A DNA stretch of 64,000 bases, taken from the NCBI RefSeq assembly GCF_001528665.1, contig NZ_BBYJ01000034.1, positions 27,650 to 91,649 of the forward strand. Direction: 5' to 3'. This DNA is from Microtetraspora malaysiensis. Its GTDB lineage: Bacteria > Actinomycetota > Actinomycetes > Streptosporangiales > Streptosporangiaceae. The notes under the pieces are model-generated. The model did not search any database and was not told where the DNA came from. It saw only the letters and a program-made list of their open reading frames with translations. The number at the start of each line of letters is the position of its first letter. Position 1 is the stretch's first letter. The position numbers were made by a program, and so were the translations under genes. Positions 37,641 to 45,843 of the stretch are shown piece by piece.

Positions 37641-38464
37641 ACGCCCCGCTGCTCTCCGTCGAGGGCCTGCGGCTCGCCTTCGGCGGCGTGGTCGCCATCG
37701 ACGGGCTCACCTTCGCCGTCGGCGAGGCCGAGATCGTCTCGGTGATCGGCCCCAACGGCGCGGGCAAGACGTCCGCGTTCAACTGCGTGACCGGCTTCTA
37801 CCGGCCCACCGCGGGATCTGTGCGGCTGCGCGGACGCGACATCACCGGCCTGCGCCCCTCGGCGGTGGCCGCGCTCGGCGTCGCCCGTACGTTCCAGAAC
37901 CTGCGGCTGTTCGGGGAGATGTCCGTCCTCGACAACGTCCGCGCCGGGACCCACCTGCGGATCAGGCAGAACGTCCTCGACGCGCTGCTGCACACCCCGC
38001 GCTACCGCAGGAGCGAGCGGGAGAGCACCGAACAGGCCCACCACTGGCTCGACTTCGCCGGGTTGCGCGGCGACAGGTACGGCCCCGCCCGGGCCCTGCC
38101 GTACGGCGAGCAGCGCCGGGTGGAGATCGCCAGAGCGCTCGCCCGCCGCCCCGACCTGCTGCTGCTCGACGAGCCCGCCGCCGGGCTCAACCACACCGAG
38201 AAGGCCGAGATGCTCGACCTGATCCGCCGCATCCGCGAGCAGGGCGTCGCGATCGTCCTGATCGAGCACGACATGGGGTTGGTGATGGACGTCTCGCAGC
38301 GCGTGGTCGTGCTCAACTTCGGGCGGGAGATCGCCGACGGGCCTCCGGACGAGGTGCGGCGCGACCCCCAGGTCGTCGAGGCGTACCTCGGCCGGGACGC
38401 CGACGAGGCCGAGATCGAGCAGGCCAGGGCGAGCGTGGCGGGAGGACGCGATGGCGGCGCTTGA
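37637..38464 (+). CDS. ABC importer ATPase (LivG type)
   Basis: The 275-aa ATPase has Walker A GPNGAGKTS, the LivG-specific GVARTFQNLRLFGEMSVLDNV, signature region YGEQRRVEIARAL (in place of LSGGQ), Walker B LLLLDEPAAGLN and switch EHDMGLVM. It starts at GTG 37637, overlapping livM by 4 nt, and overlaps the next ATPase by 14 nt. Confidence 0.93.
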   Translation: MNAPLLSVEGLRLAFGGVVAIDGLTFAVGEAEIVSVIGPNGAGKTSAFNCVTGFYRPTAGSVRLRGRDITGLRPSAVAALGVARTFQNLRLFGEMSVLDNVRAGTHLRIRQNVLDALLHTPRYRRSERESTEQAHHWLDFAGLRGDRYGPARALPYGEQRRVEIARALARRPDLLLLDEPAAGLNHTEKAEMLDLIRRIREQGVAIVLIEHDMGLVMDVSQRVVVLNFGREIADGPPDEVRRDPQVVEAYLGRDADEAEIEQARASVAGGRDGGA

Positions 38465-39170
38465 GATCGACGGGCTGGACGTCCACTACGGCGGCGTCCA
38501 CGCGCTGCGCGGGTTGTCGCTGACGGTCGGGGAGGGCGAGGTCGTCGCCCTGCTCGGCAACAACGGCGCGGGCAAGACGACCACCCTGTCGGCGGTGTCG
38601 GGGCTGGTGCGGCCCAGCGCGGGCCGGATCACCTACGAGGGCCGCGACATCATCGGCGCCAAGGCGAGCGCGATCGTCCGGCTCGGGCTGGTCCACGTCC
38701 CCGAGGGGCGGCGGGTGTTCAGCACCCTCAGCGTCCACGACAACCTCCTGCTCGGCGGGTACGCGGTGCGCGACCAGGCCGAGGTCAAGCGGCGGATCGA
38801 CCGCGTGTACGGCCTGCTGCCCCGCCTGGCCGAGCGCGCCGGTCAGCAGGGCGGCACCCTCTCCGGCGGCGAGCAGCAGATGCTCGCCATCGGTCGCGCG
38901 CTGGTCACCGGGCCCCGGCTGCTGCTGCTCGACGAGCCGTCAATGGGCCTCGCCCCGCTCGTGGTCGCCGCGGTCATGGACGTGATCAGGGAGATCAACG
39001 CGGAGGGGACGGCGGTGCTGCTGGTCGAGCAGAACGCCAGGGCCGCCCTGAAGATCGCGCACCGCGGCTACGTGATCGAGAACGGGGCATGCGTCCTGAC
39101 GGGAACCGCCGCCGACCTGCGCGACGACGCGCGGGTCGCCGAGGCGTATCTGGGAGGAGCCGCGCGATGA
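38451..39170 (+). CDS. ABC importer ATPase (LivF type)
   Basis: The 239-aa ATPase has Walker A GNNGAGKTT, LVHVPEGRRVFSTLSVHDNL (typical LivF), signature LSGGEQQMLAIGRAL and Walker B LLLLDEPSMGLAP. With the LivG-type subunit it powers import. The ATG lies within the end of the LivG gene, and its stop overlaps the next ATG, so the transporter and the second racemase-family enzyme are translationally linked. Confidence 0.93.
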   Translation: MAALEIDGLDVHYGGVHALRGLSLTVGEGEVVALLGNNGAGKTTTLSAVSGLVRPSAGRITYEGRDIIGAKASAIVRLGLVHVPEGRRVFSTLSVHDNLLLGGYAVRDQAEVKRRIDRVYGLLPRLAERAGQQGGTLSGGEQQMLAIGRALVTGPRLLLLDEPSMGLAPLVVAAVMDVIREINAEGTAVLLVEQNARAALKIAHRGYVIENGACVLTGTAADLRDDARVAEAYLGGAAR

Positions 39171-40210
39171 GAGCCGTGCACGACGTCCGCACGGTCGACT
39201 ACCACACCGCGGGAGAGCCGTTCCGGATCGTCGTCTCGGGGGCGCCGCCGATCCCCGGCGCGACGGTGCTCGACCGCAGGACGGCCGCGTCCGCGCCCGA
39301 GGTGGACGCCGTGCGGCGGCTGCTCTGCCACGAGCCGCGCGGCCACGCCGACATGTACGGCTGCTTCCTCGTCCCGCCCGACGACCTGCCCGACGGGCTG
39401 TCCGACGGGCCGCCCGGCGGTTCCGCGCCGGCCGACCTCGGCGTGCTCTTCTGGCACAAGGACGGCTACTCCACCGCGTGCGGCCACGGCACCATCGCGC
39501 TCGGCGCGTACGCCGTGGAGTACGGCCTGGTCCCGGCCGCCGAGGACGGCGAGACGACCGTCGAGATCGACGTGCCGTCGGGCCGCGTGCAGGCCCGGGT
39601 GCGCCGCGCGGGCGGCGTGGTCGAGGCGGTGACGTTCCGGAACGTGCCGTCCTACGCCGTCGCCGGGGACGTGCCCGCCTGCGGCGTCACGGTGGACGTC
39701 GCGTACGGCGGCGCGATCTACGCGTCCGCGCCGGCCGCCGCGTTCGGCCTCGCGGTGACCCCCGAGGACCTGCCCGGCCTGATCGCCGCCGGCCGGTCGG
39801 TCAAGGCCGCCCTGGAGGGGCACCCGGCCGCGCGGCACCCCACCGACGACCGGCTCTCCGGGATCTACGGTGTGATCTTCTACGACGATCTCGGGTCCGA
39901 GGGTGACCGGCACCACCAGCGCAACGTCACCGTCTTCGCGGACGGCGAGGTCGACCGGTCGCCCTGCGGGTCGGGCACCGCCGCCCGGCTGGCGTCGCTC
40001 GCGGAGGGCCGTCCCGACCCCCGGGCGGTCACCCTCCGGCACGAGGGAATCGCGGGCGGCGTGTTCCTGGCGAGCGTGGCCGCCGTGACCGAGGAGGCGG
40101 GACACCCGGCGATCGTCCCGGAGATCGAGGGCACCGCGTTCCGGACCGGAGAGCACCGGTTCGTCCTCGACCCCCGCGACCCGCTCGGCCCCGGGTTCAC
40201 CCTTCGGTGA
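39167..40210 (+). CDS. Second proline-racemase-family enzyme (hydroxyproline epimerase or 3-hydroxyproline dehydratase)
   Basis: This 347-aa protein has Cys105 in DGYSTACGHGTIALG and Cys267 in DRSPCGSGT. The segment around the first Cys resembles trans-3-hydroxy-L-proline dehydratases, which normally have Thr in place of the second Cys. Here both are Cys, as in racemases and epimerases. A short Gly/Asp/Pro-rich insert lies at about residues 72-88. The next gene is an ornithine-cyclodeaminase homologue. In known pathways such a protein reduces the dehydratase product, pyrroline-2-carboxylate, to proline. Function is therefore ambiguous between epimerase and dehydratase. It is coupled to the ATPase gene by ATGA. 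Confidence 0.8.
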   Translation: MRAVHDVRTVDYHTAGEPFRIVVSGAPPIPGATVLDRRTAASAPEVDAVRRLLCHEPRGHADMYGCFLVPPDDLPDGLSDGPPGGSAPADLGVLFWHKDGYSTACGHGTIALGAYAVEYGLVPAAEDGETTVEIDVPSGRVQARVRRAGGVVEAVTFRNVPSYAVAGDVPACGVTVDVAYGGAIYASAPAAAFGLAVTPEDLPGLIAAGRSVKAALEGHPAARHPTDDRLSGIYGVIFYDDLGSEGDRHHQRNVTVFADGEVDRSPCGSGTAARLASLAEGRPDPRAVTLRHEGIAGGVFLASVAAVTEEAGHPAIVPEIEGTAFRTGEHRFVLDPRDPLGPGFTLR

Positions 40211-40239
40211 GACCCTGGTGCGATAAGGAGAAAACCCGG

Positions 40240-41220
40240 ATGAACGGCCTGCCCCACCTGGACGGCGACACGATCGACCGGCTCGTGTCTCCCGGCCGGG
40301 CCGTGGAAGCCCTGGAGGAGGCGCTGCGCGGCGGACTCGACCCCGAACAGGCCCCGCCGCGCCCGGTGGTCGATGTCCCGGCGGGGCAGTTCCTCCTCAT
40401 GCCGGCCTCCTCCGGGCCGTACGCGGGCGTGAAGGTGGCCACGGTGGCCCCGGGCAACCCGGCGCGCGGGCTGCCTCGGATCCAGGCCCTCTACCTGCTG
40501 CTCGACGGCGCCACGCTCACCCCGCTCGCCACGATGGACGGCACCGCGCTGACCACGCTGCGCACCCCCGCCGTCTCGGCGCTCGCCGTACGGCGGCTCG
40601 CGCCGCCGGACGCCCGCTCGCTCGTCGTGTTCGGCTCCGGACCGCAGGCGTGGGGGCACGTGACGGCCCTGCGCGGGGTGCGCCCGGTGGAGGAGGTCAC
40701 CGTGGTGGCCCGCGACCCGGAGCGCGCGGCCGGGCTGGCGCGGCGGTGCGCCGCCGCCGGGCTGACCGCCCGCTCCCATCCGGCGTCCGACCCCGCCTGG
40801 CGGCGGGCGGTCGAGGAGGCCGACCTGGTCGCCTGCTGCACCACCGCGCGGACGCCGCTGTTCCCCGGCGGCCTGGTGCGCGACCGCGCGGTGGTGGTCG
40901 CCGTCGGCTCGCACGAGCCGGACGCGCGCGAGCTGGACGACGACCTCGTCGCCCGCTCCGTCGTCGTCGTGGAGGCCCGTACGGCGGCCCTGGCGGAGGC
41001 GGGTGACCTGGTCGTCCCGTTGCGGGCCGGTAGGATCACGGCTGACCACCTCGCCGGAAACCTCGCCGACCTCGTCGCCGGCCGGGTGGCGCCCGGGCCG
41101 GGCCCCGCCGTCTTCAAGAGCGTGGGCATGGCCTGGCAGGACCTGGTGGTCGCCTCCGCGGCGTATGACGCGTGGACCGCCCGTGGGGAGATCTCCGGTG
41201 AGCACGAAAGAGGGTTATGA
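40240..41220 (+). CDS. Ornithine cyclodeaminase/mu-crystallin family protein, possible pyrroline-2-carboxylate reductase
   Basis: The 326-aa protein has the family N-terminal lid, GPYAGVKVATVAPGNPARGLPRIQALYLLLDGATLTPLATMDGTALTTLRTPAVSALA, and a Rossmann motif VVFGSGPQAWGHVTAL (near residues 129-144). Family members include ornithine cyclodeaminase, alanine dehydrogenase and Delta1-pyrroline-2-carboxylate reductase. Its partner here, a proline-racemase-family enzyme, favours the reductase role. ATG 40240 follows AAGGAG. It is the second-last gene of the island operon. Confidence 0.8.
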   Translation: MNGLPHLDGDTIDRLVSPGRAVEALEEALRGGLDPEQAPPRPVVDVPAGQFLLMPASSGPYAGVKVATVAPGNPARGLPRIQALYLLLDGATLTPLATMDGTALTTLRTPAVSALAVRRLAPPDARSLVVFGSGPQAWGHVTALRGVRPVEEVTVVARDPERAAGLARRCAAAGLTARSHPASDPAWRRAVEEADLVACCTTARTPLFPGGLVRDRAVVVAVGSHEPDARELDDDLVARSVVVVEARTAALAEAGDLVVPLRAGRITADHLAGNLADLVAGRVAPGPGPAVFKSVGMAWQDLVVASAAYDAWTARGEISGEHERGL

Positions 41221-41221
41221 C

Positions 41222-41944
41222 ATGGCGCCTTCGGCCGCGGACGGGCTCGGCCTGCCGTTGGTGGGCGAGCGGCAGAGCCTGCGCGAGCAGGTGGCGCAGG
41301 CGCTGCGGGACGCCCTCGTCGCGGGTGAGATGCGGCCGGGCGTGGTCTACTCGGCGCCGGTGCTCGCCGCCCAGTTCGGCGTCTCCGCGACCCCCGTGCG
41401 TGAGGCGATGCTCGACCTGGCCAAGGAGGGCCTGGTCGAGGCGGTGCGCAACAAGGGTTTCCGGGTGACCGAGATGACCGACCGCGACCTCGACGAGATC
41501 ACCGAGGTCCGCCAGCTCATCGAGGTCCCGACGGTGGCCCGGCTGGCCGGCCGCCGCCCGGCCGCCGACTTCGAGGCGCTGCGGCCGGCCGCCGAGGAGA
41601 TCGTCGCGGCGGCCCGGCGCGGTGACCTGATCGCCTACGTCAACGCCGACCTGCGCTTCCACCTGGGGCTGCTGAGCCTCTCCGGCAACACCCACCTCGT
41701 CGAGGTGATCCGCGACCTGCGTGGGCGGGCCCGCCTGTACGGCCTGCGCGGCCTGGCCGAGCGCGGCATCCTGATCGACTCGGCCCGCGAGCACGTCGCC
41801 ATCGTGGACGCCCTGGTCCGCGGCGACGCCGGGGCGGCGGAGCGCATCATGAGCCACCACATCCAGCACGTACGCGGCATCTGGGCGGACAAGCCGGAAA
41901 GCAGGCCCGAGATCCGGCCGACCCCGGAAGAGCCGGAGGCGTAG
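41222..41944 (+). CDS. GntR-family (FCD domain) transcriptional regulator
   Basis: This 240-aa regulator has an N-terminal winged helix (LREQVAQALRDALVAGEMRPGVVYSAPVLAAQFGVSATPVREAMLDLAKEGLVEAVRNKGFRV) and a C-terminal FCD domain (about 95-225) with likely metal-binding His residues (NADLRFHLGLLSLSGN; REHVAIVDAL). It ends the importer operon and probably controls it through the palindrome at 34473-34488, with hydroxyproline or an intermediate as effector. I used ATG 41222, with AAGAGGG upstream. GTG 41198, inside the previous gene, is also plausible and adds eight residues. Confidence 0.92.
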   Translation: MAPSAADGLGLPLVGERQSLREQVAQALRDALVAGEMRPGVVYSAPVLAAQFGVSATPVREAMLDLAKEGLVEAVRNKGFRVTEMTDRDLDEITEVRQLIEVPTVARLAGRRPAADFEALRPAAEEIVAAARRGDLIAYVNADLRFHLGLLSLSGNTHLVEVIRDLRGRARLYGLRGLAERGILIDSAREHVAIVDALVRGDAGAAERIMSHHIQHVRGIWADKPESRPEIRPTPEEPEA

Positions 41945-41979
41945 GCGCCCCGGGGCGGCTCAGGCGGCTCAGGGGCGGC

Positions 41980-42855
41980 TCAGCCGGAGCGGGTCGCGCC
42001 GATCGAGGCGATGACCACGCAGCCGATCGCCGCCCACTCGCGGGCCTGCAGGAGCTCCCCGAGCAGGAGGAGGCCGACCAGCGCGGCGACGGCGGGTTCG
42101 AGGCTCATGAGGATGCCGAAGACCCGCTTCGGCATCCTTCGCAGGGCCTCCAGCTCGATCGTGTACGGGATGACCGAGGAGAGCAGCCCGACCCCGGCTC
42201 CCAGGAGAAGGATCTCCGGACGCAGCAGATCGGCGCCGCCGGAGGCCACCCCGACGGGGGCGACGGCGATCGTGGCGACGACCATGGCGAGCGCGAGCCC
42301 GCTCGACCCCGGGAACCGGGCGCCGGTGGCGGCCGACAGCACGATGTAGGCGGCCCACAGGGCGCCCGCGAGCGCGGCGAATCCGATGCCCACCCAGTTG
42401 GCGCCGCCCGCCTGGCCCCACGGGGCGAGCAGGATCACCCCGGCGGCGGCCAGCGCGACCCACACCAGGTCGAGCCGCCGCCGCGACGCCACGACGGCCA
42501 CGGTGAGCGGCCCGATGAACTCGATCGTGACCGCGATGCCCATGGGCAGCCGGGCCAGCGCCTCGTAGAAGGACAGGTTCATGAGGCCGAGGCTGAGCCC
42601 GAAGGCCACGCCGACGGCGAGGTCGCGCCGGGTGAGCCCCTTCAGCCGGGGCCGGGCGACGGGCACGAGGATGACCGCGCCGATCGCGATGCGCAGGAAC
42701 ACCACGGCGGTCGGCGGCAGCTCGGCGAAGAGGTTCTTGGCCAGCCCGGCCCCGACCTGCACCGACAGGACCGCGAGCAGCACCAGCCCCGGCGGCGGGA
42801 TCGAGTCCGACGCCGCCCGCAGCAGCGCGCCCGGGCGCATCCCGCCGCGCCCCAT
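41980..42855 (-). CDS. EamA-family (RhtA-like) metabolite exporter
   Basis: The 291-aa protein has ten hydrophobic segments in two EamA repeats, with LLAVLSVQVGAGLAKNLFAELPPTAVVFLRI at the start and SSVIPYTIELEALRRMPKRVFGILMSLEPAVAALVGLLLLGE in the second half. The wording is that of RhtA-type threonine/homoserine exporters of the DMT superfamily. It may export excess amino acid, perhaps linked to the island next to it. It is convergent with the gntR gene. Confidence 0.88.
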   Translation of the reverse strand: MGRGGMRPGALLRAASDSIPPPGLVLLAVLSVQVGAGLAKNLFAELPPTAVVFLRIAIGAVILVPVARPRLKGLTRRDLAVGVAFGLSLGLMNLSFYEALARLPMGIAVTIEFIGPLTVAVVASRRRLDLVWVALAAAGVILLAPWGQAGGANWVGIGFAALAGALWAAYIVLSAATGARFPGSSGLALAMVVATIAVAPVGVASGGADLLRPEILLLGAGVGLLSSVIPYTIELEALRRMPKRVFGILMSLEPAVAALVGLLLLGELLQAREWAAIGCVVIASIGATRSG

Positions 42856-43037
42856 ACGGAATGGTCCGATCCGGTACGGCTCCGCCGCCCCCCCACACGG
42901 GTTCAGCCGTCATCCGGCCGCCACCTCCAAAACGTCCGCCGTACGCCTCTCGAAGACGGCGCCGGCCACTCGACCCGAGCGTCAGAACCTATCGCCCCGG
43001 CCCAGGTCGCGCCGCACCGAGGTGGGCCCGGCGGGCG

Positions 43038-43805
43038 TCACTCCCAGCGGAAGGTGCGGGAGGCCACCGCGAGCGTGACCACGGCCCACGCCAGCAGCAC
43101 GAGCACCGGACCGGCCGGGAAGCCGCCGCCGGAGGCGAGCACCGAGCGCATCCCGTTCGTCAGCGCGGTGATCGGCAGCAGCTCAAGGATCGGGCGTACC
43201 CCTTCGGGGAAACTGGCGACGGGGAACACGACGCCGCCCAGCCCCAGCAGGACGAGGTAGACGAGGTTGGCCGCGGCGAGCGTGGCCTCGGCCCGGAGCG
43301 TGCCCGCGATCAGCAGGCCCAGGCCGCTGAAGGCGGCGGTGCCGAGCACGATCAGCAGCGCGATCCAGAGCGGGTTTCCGTGCGGGGACCAGCCCATGGC
43401 CAGCGCGACCGCGGAGATCACCGCGACCTGGATGACCTCCACGCCCAGGACGGCCGCGGTCTTGGCGAGCAGCAGGCCGGGCCGGGACAGCGGGGAGGCC
43501 CCGAGCCGCTTGAGCACGCCGTAGCGCCGTTCGAACCCGGTGGCGATGGCCTGGCCGGTGAACGCGGTGGACATGACGGCGAGCGCGAGGACGCCGGGCG
43601 TGACGAAGTCGACCCGGGCTCCGGACACGTTGATCAGCGGTGCCCGCGAGAACCCGACGAGCAGCAGCACGGGGATGATCAGGGTGAGCAGCAGTTGCTC
43701 GCCGTTGCGGAGCATGGCGCGCATCTCCGCCCCCGCCTGCGCCAGCACCATCCGCGGCAGCGGGGCGGCCCCGGGCCGGGGGGCGAAGTCGAGCGTCGTG
43801 GTCAT
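43038..43805 (-). CDS. ABC-2 type exporter permease
   Basis: The 255-aa permease has six hydrophobic segments and ABC-2 features: VLAQAGAEMRAMLRNGEQLLLTLIIPVLLLVGF at the start, GFERRYGVLKRLGASPLSRPGLLLAK and LGGVVFPVASFPEGVRPILELLPITALTNGMRSVL near the end. This is the DrrB-like class. Its ATG overlaps the stop of the ATPase gene (ATGA), so the two form one exporter. Confidence 0.9.
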   Translation of the reverse strand: MTTTLDFAPRPGAAPLPRMVLAQAGAEMRAMLRNGEQLLLTLIIPVLLLVGFSRAPLINVSGARVDFVTPGVLALAVMSTAFTGQAIATGFERRYGVLKRLGASPLSRPGLLLAKTAAVLGVEVIQVAVISAVALAMGWSPHGNPLWIALLIVLGTAAFSGLGLLIAGTLRAEATLAAANLVYLVLLGLGGVVFPVASFPEGVRPILELLPITALTNGMRSVLASGGGFPAGPVLVLLAWAVVTLAVASRTFRWE

Positions 43806-44752
43806 CGCAGCTCCCGGCCGGTGAGTTCGAGGAAGACGTCTTCGAGGGTGCGCCGCTCGATGCTGAGGTCCTCGGCCGTGACGCCTTCGCTGGCGCACCA
43901 GGCGGTGACCGTGGCGAGCAGGCCGGGTGCGACCTGCCCCTCGATGATGTAGTGCCCGGCGGGCGACTCCTTGGCGGCGCTCCCCTCGGGGAGGGCGCTG
44001 AGCAGCTCGTCGAGGTTCAGCCCCGGGCGGGCCCGGAACCGGAGCTGGCGCTCGGCGCCGGTCAGCGTGGCGGGGGTCCCGGCGGCGACGACCCGTCCGT
44101 GGTCGATGATGATCACCTGGTCGGCGAGCTTCTCCGCCTCGTCCATGTAGTGCGTGGTGAGGACGACCGAGACCCCGGCCTCGCGCAGGCCGGTGACCAC
44201 GTCCCAGCAGGCGTACCTGGCCTGGGGGTCGAGGCCCGCCGTGGGCTCGTCGAGGAAGACCAGCTCGGGCCGCCCCACGATCGCCCCGGCCAGCGACAGC
44301 CGCTGCTGCTGCCCGCCGGACAGCCGCCGGTACGGCGTGCGCGCGTGCTCGGTGAGGCCGAGCCGGTCGAGGAGTGCGGCGGGGTCGAGCGGCTGGGCGT
44401 GGAACCGGGCCATGAGGCGCAGCCACTCGCCGGCGCGCATCGCGGGCGGCACGCCGCCGGACTGGAGCATCACGCCGACCCGGGCCTTGAGCGACCGGTC
44501 GGACGGAGGGAGGCCCAGCACGCGCACGTCACCGCGGTCGGCGTGGCGGAAGCCCTCGCAGATCTCGATGGTGGACGTCTTCCCCGCCCCGTTGGGGCCG
44601 AGGATCGCGGTCACCCGGCCGCGCGCGCAGGACAGCGTCAGGCCGTCGACCGCGGTGGTGCGGCCGTAACGCTTGACGAGGTCGCGCACCTCGACCGCGG
44701 GCGTGCCGTCGGCGCCCGCCGCGGGTCGCGTGTTCGCGGCGTCCGGCATCAT
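43802..44752 (-). CDS. ABC-2 type exporter ATPase (DrrA-like)
   Basis: The 316-aa ATPase has Walker A GPNGAGKTS, signature LSGGQQQRLSLAGAI, Walker B LVFLDEPTAGLD and the H-loop TTHYMDEAEKLADQ, then a DrrA-like C-terminal extension. ATG 44752, directly followed by a second ATG, has GGAGAA upstream. It is divergent from sufR; in related genomes an ABC exporter also stands beside suf. Between them lies the iron-box-like sequence at 44949. TAGACT (minus strand, 44863-44868) may be its -10. Confidence 0.9.
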   Translation of the reverse strand: MMPDAANTRPAAGADGTPAVEVRDLVKRYGRTTAVDGLTLSCARGRVTAILGPNGAGKTSTIEICEGFRHADRGDVRVLGLPPSDRSLKARVGVMLQSGGVPPAMRAGEWLRLMARFHAQPLDPAALLDRLGLTEHARTPYRRLSGGQQQRLSLAGAIVGRPELVFLDEPTAGLDPQARYACWDVVTGLREAGVSVVLTTHYMDEAEKLADQVIIIDHGRVVAAGTPATLTGAERQLRFRARPGLNLDELLSALPEGSAAKESPAGHYIIEGQVAPGLLATVTAWCASEGVTAEDLSIERRTLEDVFLELTGRELR

Positions 44753-44948
44753 GGTTCTCCTGCCTGCCGTCCGCACCATGGCAGACACGGGGGCTCGCAG
44801 CCGGCAGTCCCCACACTCCCGGCCTCCCCCCAGCCAGATGGGACACACTTCTTGACGAGACGAGTCTAGGGAGGCGGCGGGGTGCCCGGGCCGCCGGAGC
44901 CCTGATCGCGCGCGGCGTCGCGCGTCGCCGCGACGCCGGGCAAGTGTG

Positions 44949-44967
44949 TTAGGTAAGCCTACCCTGC
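44949..44967. promoter_or_regulatory. IdeR/DtxR-like iron box
   Basis: The 19-mer starting TTAGGTAAGCCTA matches the DtxR/IdeR consensus (TTAGGTTAGSCTAACCTAA, S = G or C) at 15 positions, with mismatches at positions 7, 14, 18 and 19. It lies 72 bp before the sufR start and about 200 bp from the divergent ABC ATPase gene, so it could serve either. Confidence 0.55.
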
Positions 44968-45003
44968 GTGACAAATTGCATTCCTGACTGCTCCTACCTT
45001 CGT

Positions 45004-45043
45004 TTGTGGCGCGGGAAGGAATTACGGCACACTGATGTTGTGA
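45004..45043 (+). promoter_or_regulatory. suf operon promoter with SufR operator
   Basis: ACACT-GATGT-TGTGA (45029-45043) fits the SufR site reported for Mycobacterium tuberculosis (ACACT-N5-TGTGA) exactly. A -35-like TTGTGG (45004-45009) and a -10-like CACACT (45028-45033) put transcription at or beside the GTG start (45040). The operator thus covers the -10 and the start codon, which predicts autorepression. Confidence 0.65.
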
Positions 45044-45843
45044 AATACGTGTCCGGGAAGACGAGCGCCGAGGGTGCCGCGGCGACGCGGCGTTCCGGCG
45101 TGCCCGGCAACGCGACCGAGAGCAGGGCCGAGATCGCAGTGGGGAGCGCGTTGTCCGCCGAGCGCGGCACGCGGGCGCGGGTCGCGCGTCTCATCCTCGA
45201 ACACGGTCCGGTGACCGCCGCCGACCTGGGCGAACGGCTGGGGCTCACCCCCGCGGCCGTCCGCCGCCACCTGGACGCGCTGCTCGCCGACGGGATGATC
45301 GCACCCCGTACGGCGCGGCCGCGCGGCCAGCGGGGCAGGGGCCGACCGGCCAAACTGTTCGCGATCACCGACGCGGGCCGCAGCGCCTTCGTCCACGCCT
45401 ACGACGACCTGGCGGGCAGCGCGTTGCGCTTCCTGGCCGAGCGGCTCGGCGACGAGGCCGTGTCCGAGTTCGCGCGGGCACAGGTCGCCGGCCTGGTCGA
45501 CCGGCTGGAGTCGGTCATGCGCGAGGTCCCCGCCGACCAGCGGATCCGCGTGCTGGCCGAGGCGCTGTCCGCCGAGGGCTACGCCGCCTCCGCCACGGAG
45601 ACGGTCATAGGAGGCGAGCAGCTCTGCCAGCACCACTGCCCGGTCGCCCACGTCGCCGCGAAGTTCCCGCAGCTGTGCGAGGCCGAGACGGAGGCGTTCG
45701 GGCAGCTGCTCGGCACACCGGTGCAACGACTGGCCACGATCGCCAACGGCGACGGGGTCTGCACCACACACGTGAGTCCTCACGCGCTGGCCGTACGGCA
45801 CGCGCGCAGTCCTGAAACGACGAGCAAGGAGTCCGGAAGGTGA
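45040..45843 (+). CDS. sufR: Fe-S cluster-sensing repressor SufR
   Basis: The 267-aa regulator has an N-terminal winged helix (about 45-115, [39 protein letters not shown]) and Cys196, Cys200, Cys213 and Cys241 near the C-terminus (CQHHC, CEAE and GVCTTH), ligands for the [4Fe-4S] cluster that controls DNA binding. SufR represses its own operon when clusters are abundant and releases it under iron limitation or oxidative or nitrosative stress. GTG 45040 appears leaderless. The stop overlaps the sufB GTG, so sufR leads the operon. Confidence 0.93.
   Translation: MKYVSGKTSAEGAAATRRSGVPGNATESRAEIAVGSALSAERGTRARVARLILEHGPVTAADLGERLGLTPAAVRRHLDALLADGMIAPRTARPRGQRGRGRPAKLFAITDAGRSAFVHAYDDLAGSALRFLAERLGDEAVSEFARAQVAGLVDRLESVMREVPADQRIRVLAEALSAEGYAASATETVIGGEQLCQHHCPVAHVAAKFPQLCEAETEAFGQLLGTPVQRLATIANGDGVCTTHVSPHALAVRHARSPETTSKESGR

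Noticed and set aside
34549..39170. Annotation of the importer as a branched-chain amino acid transporter.
   Set aside because: The family is right, but this family also carries amides, urea and other amino acids. The co-transcribed enzymes point to proline-like substrates, so I did not use liv gene names.
41953..41985. Three copies of a GGCGGCTCAG-like unit at the end of the EamA gene.
   Set aside because: Short, GC-rich and partly coding; likely chance or slippage, with no sign of function.
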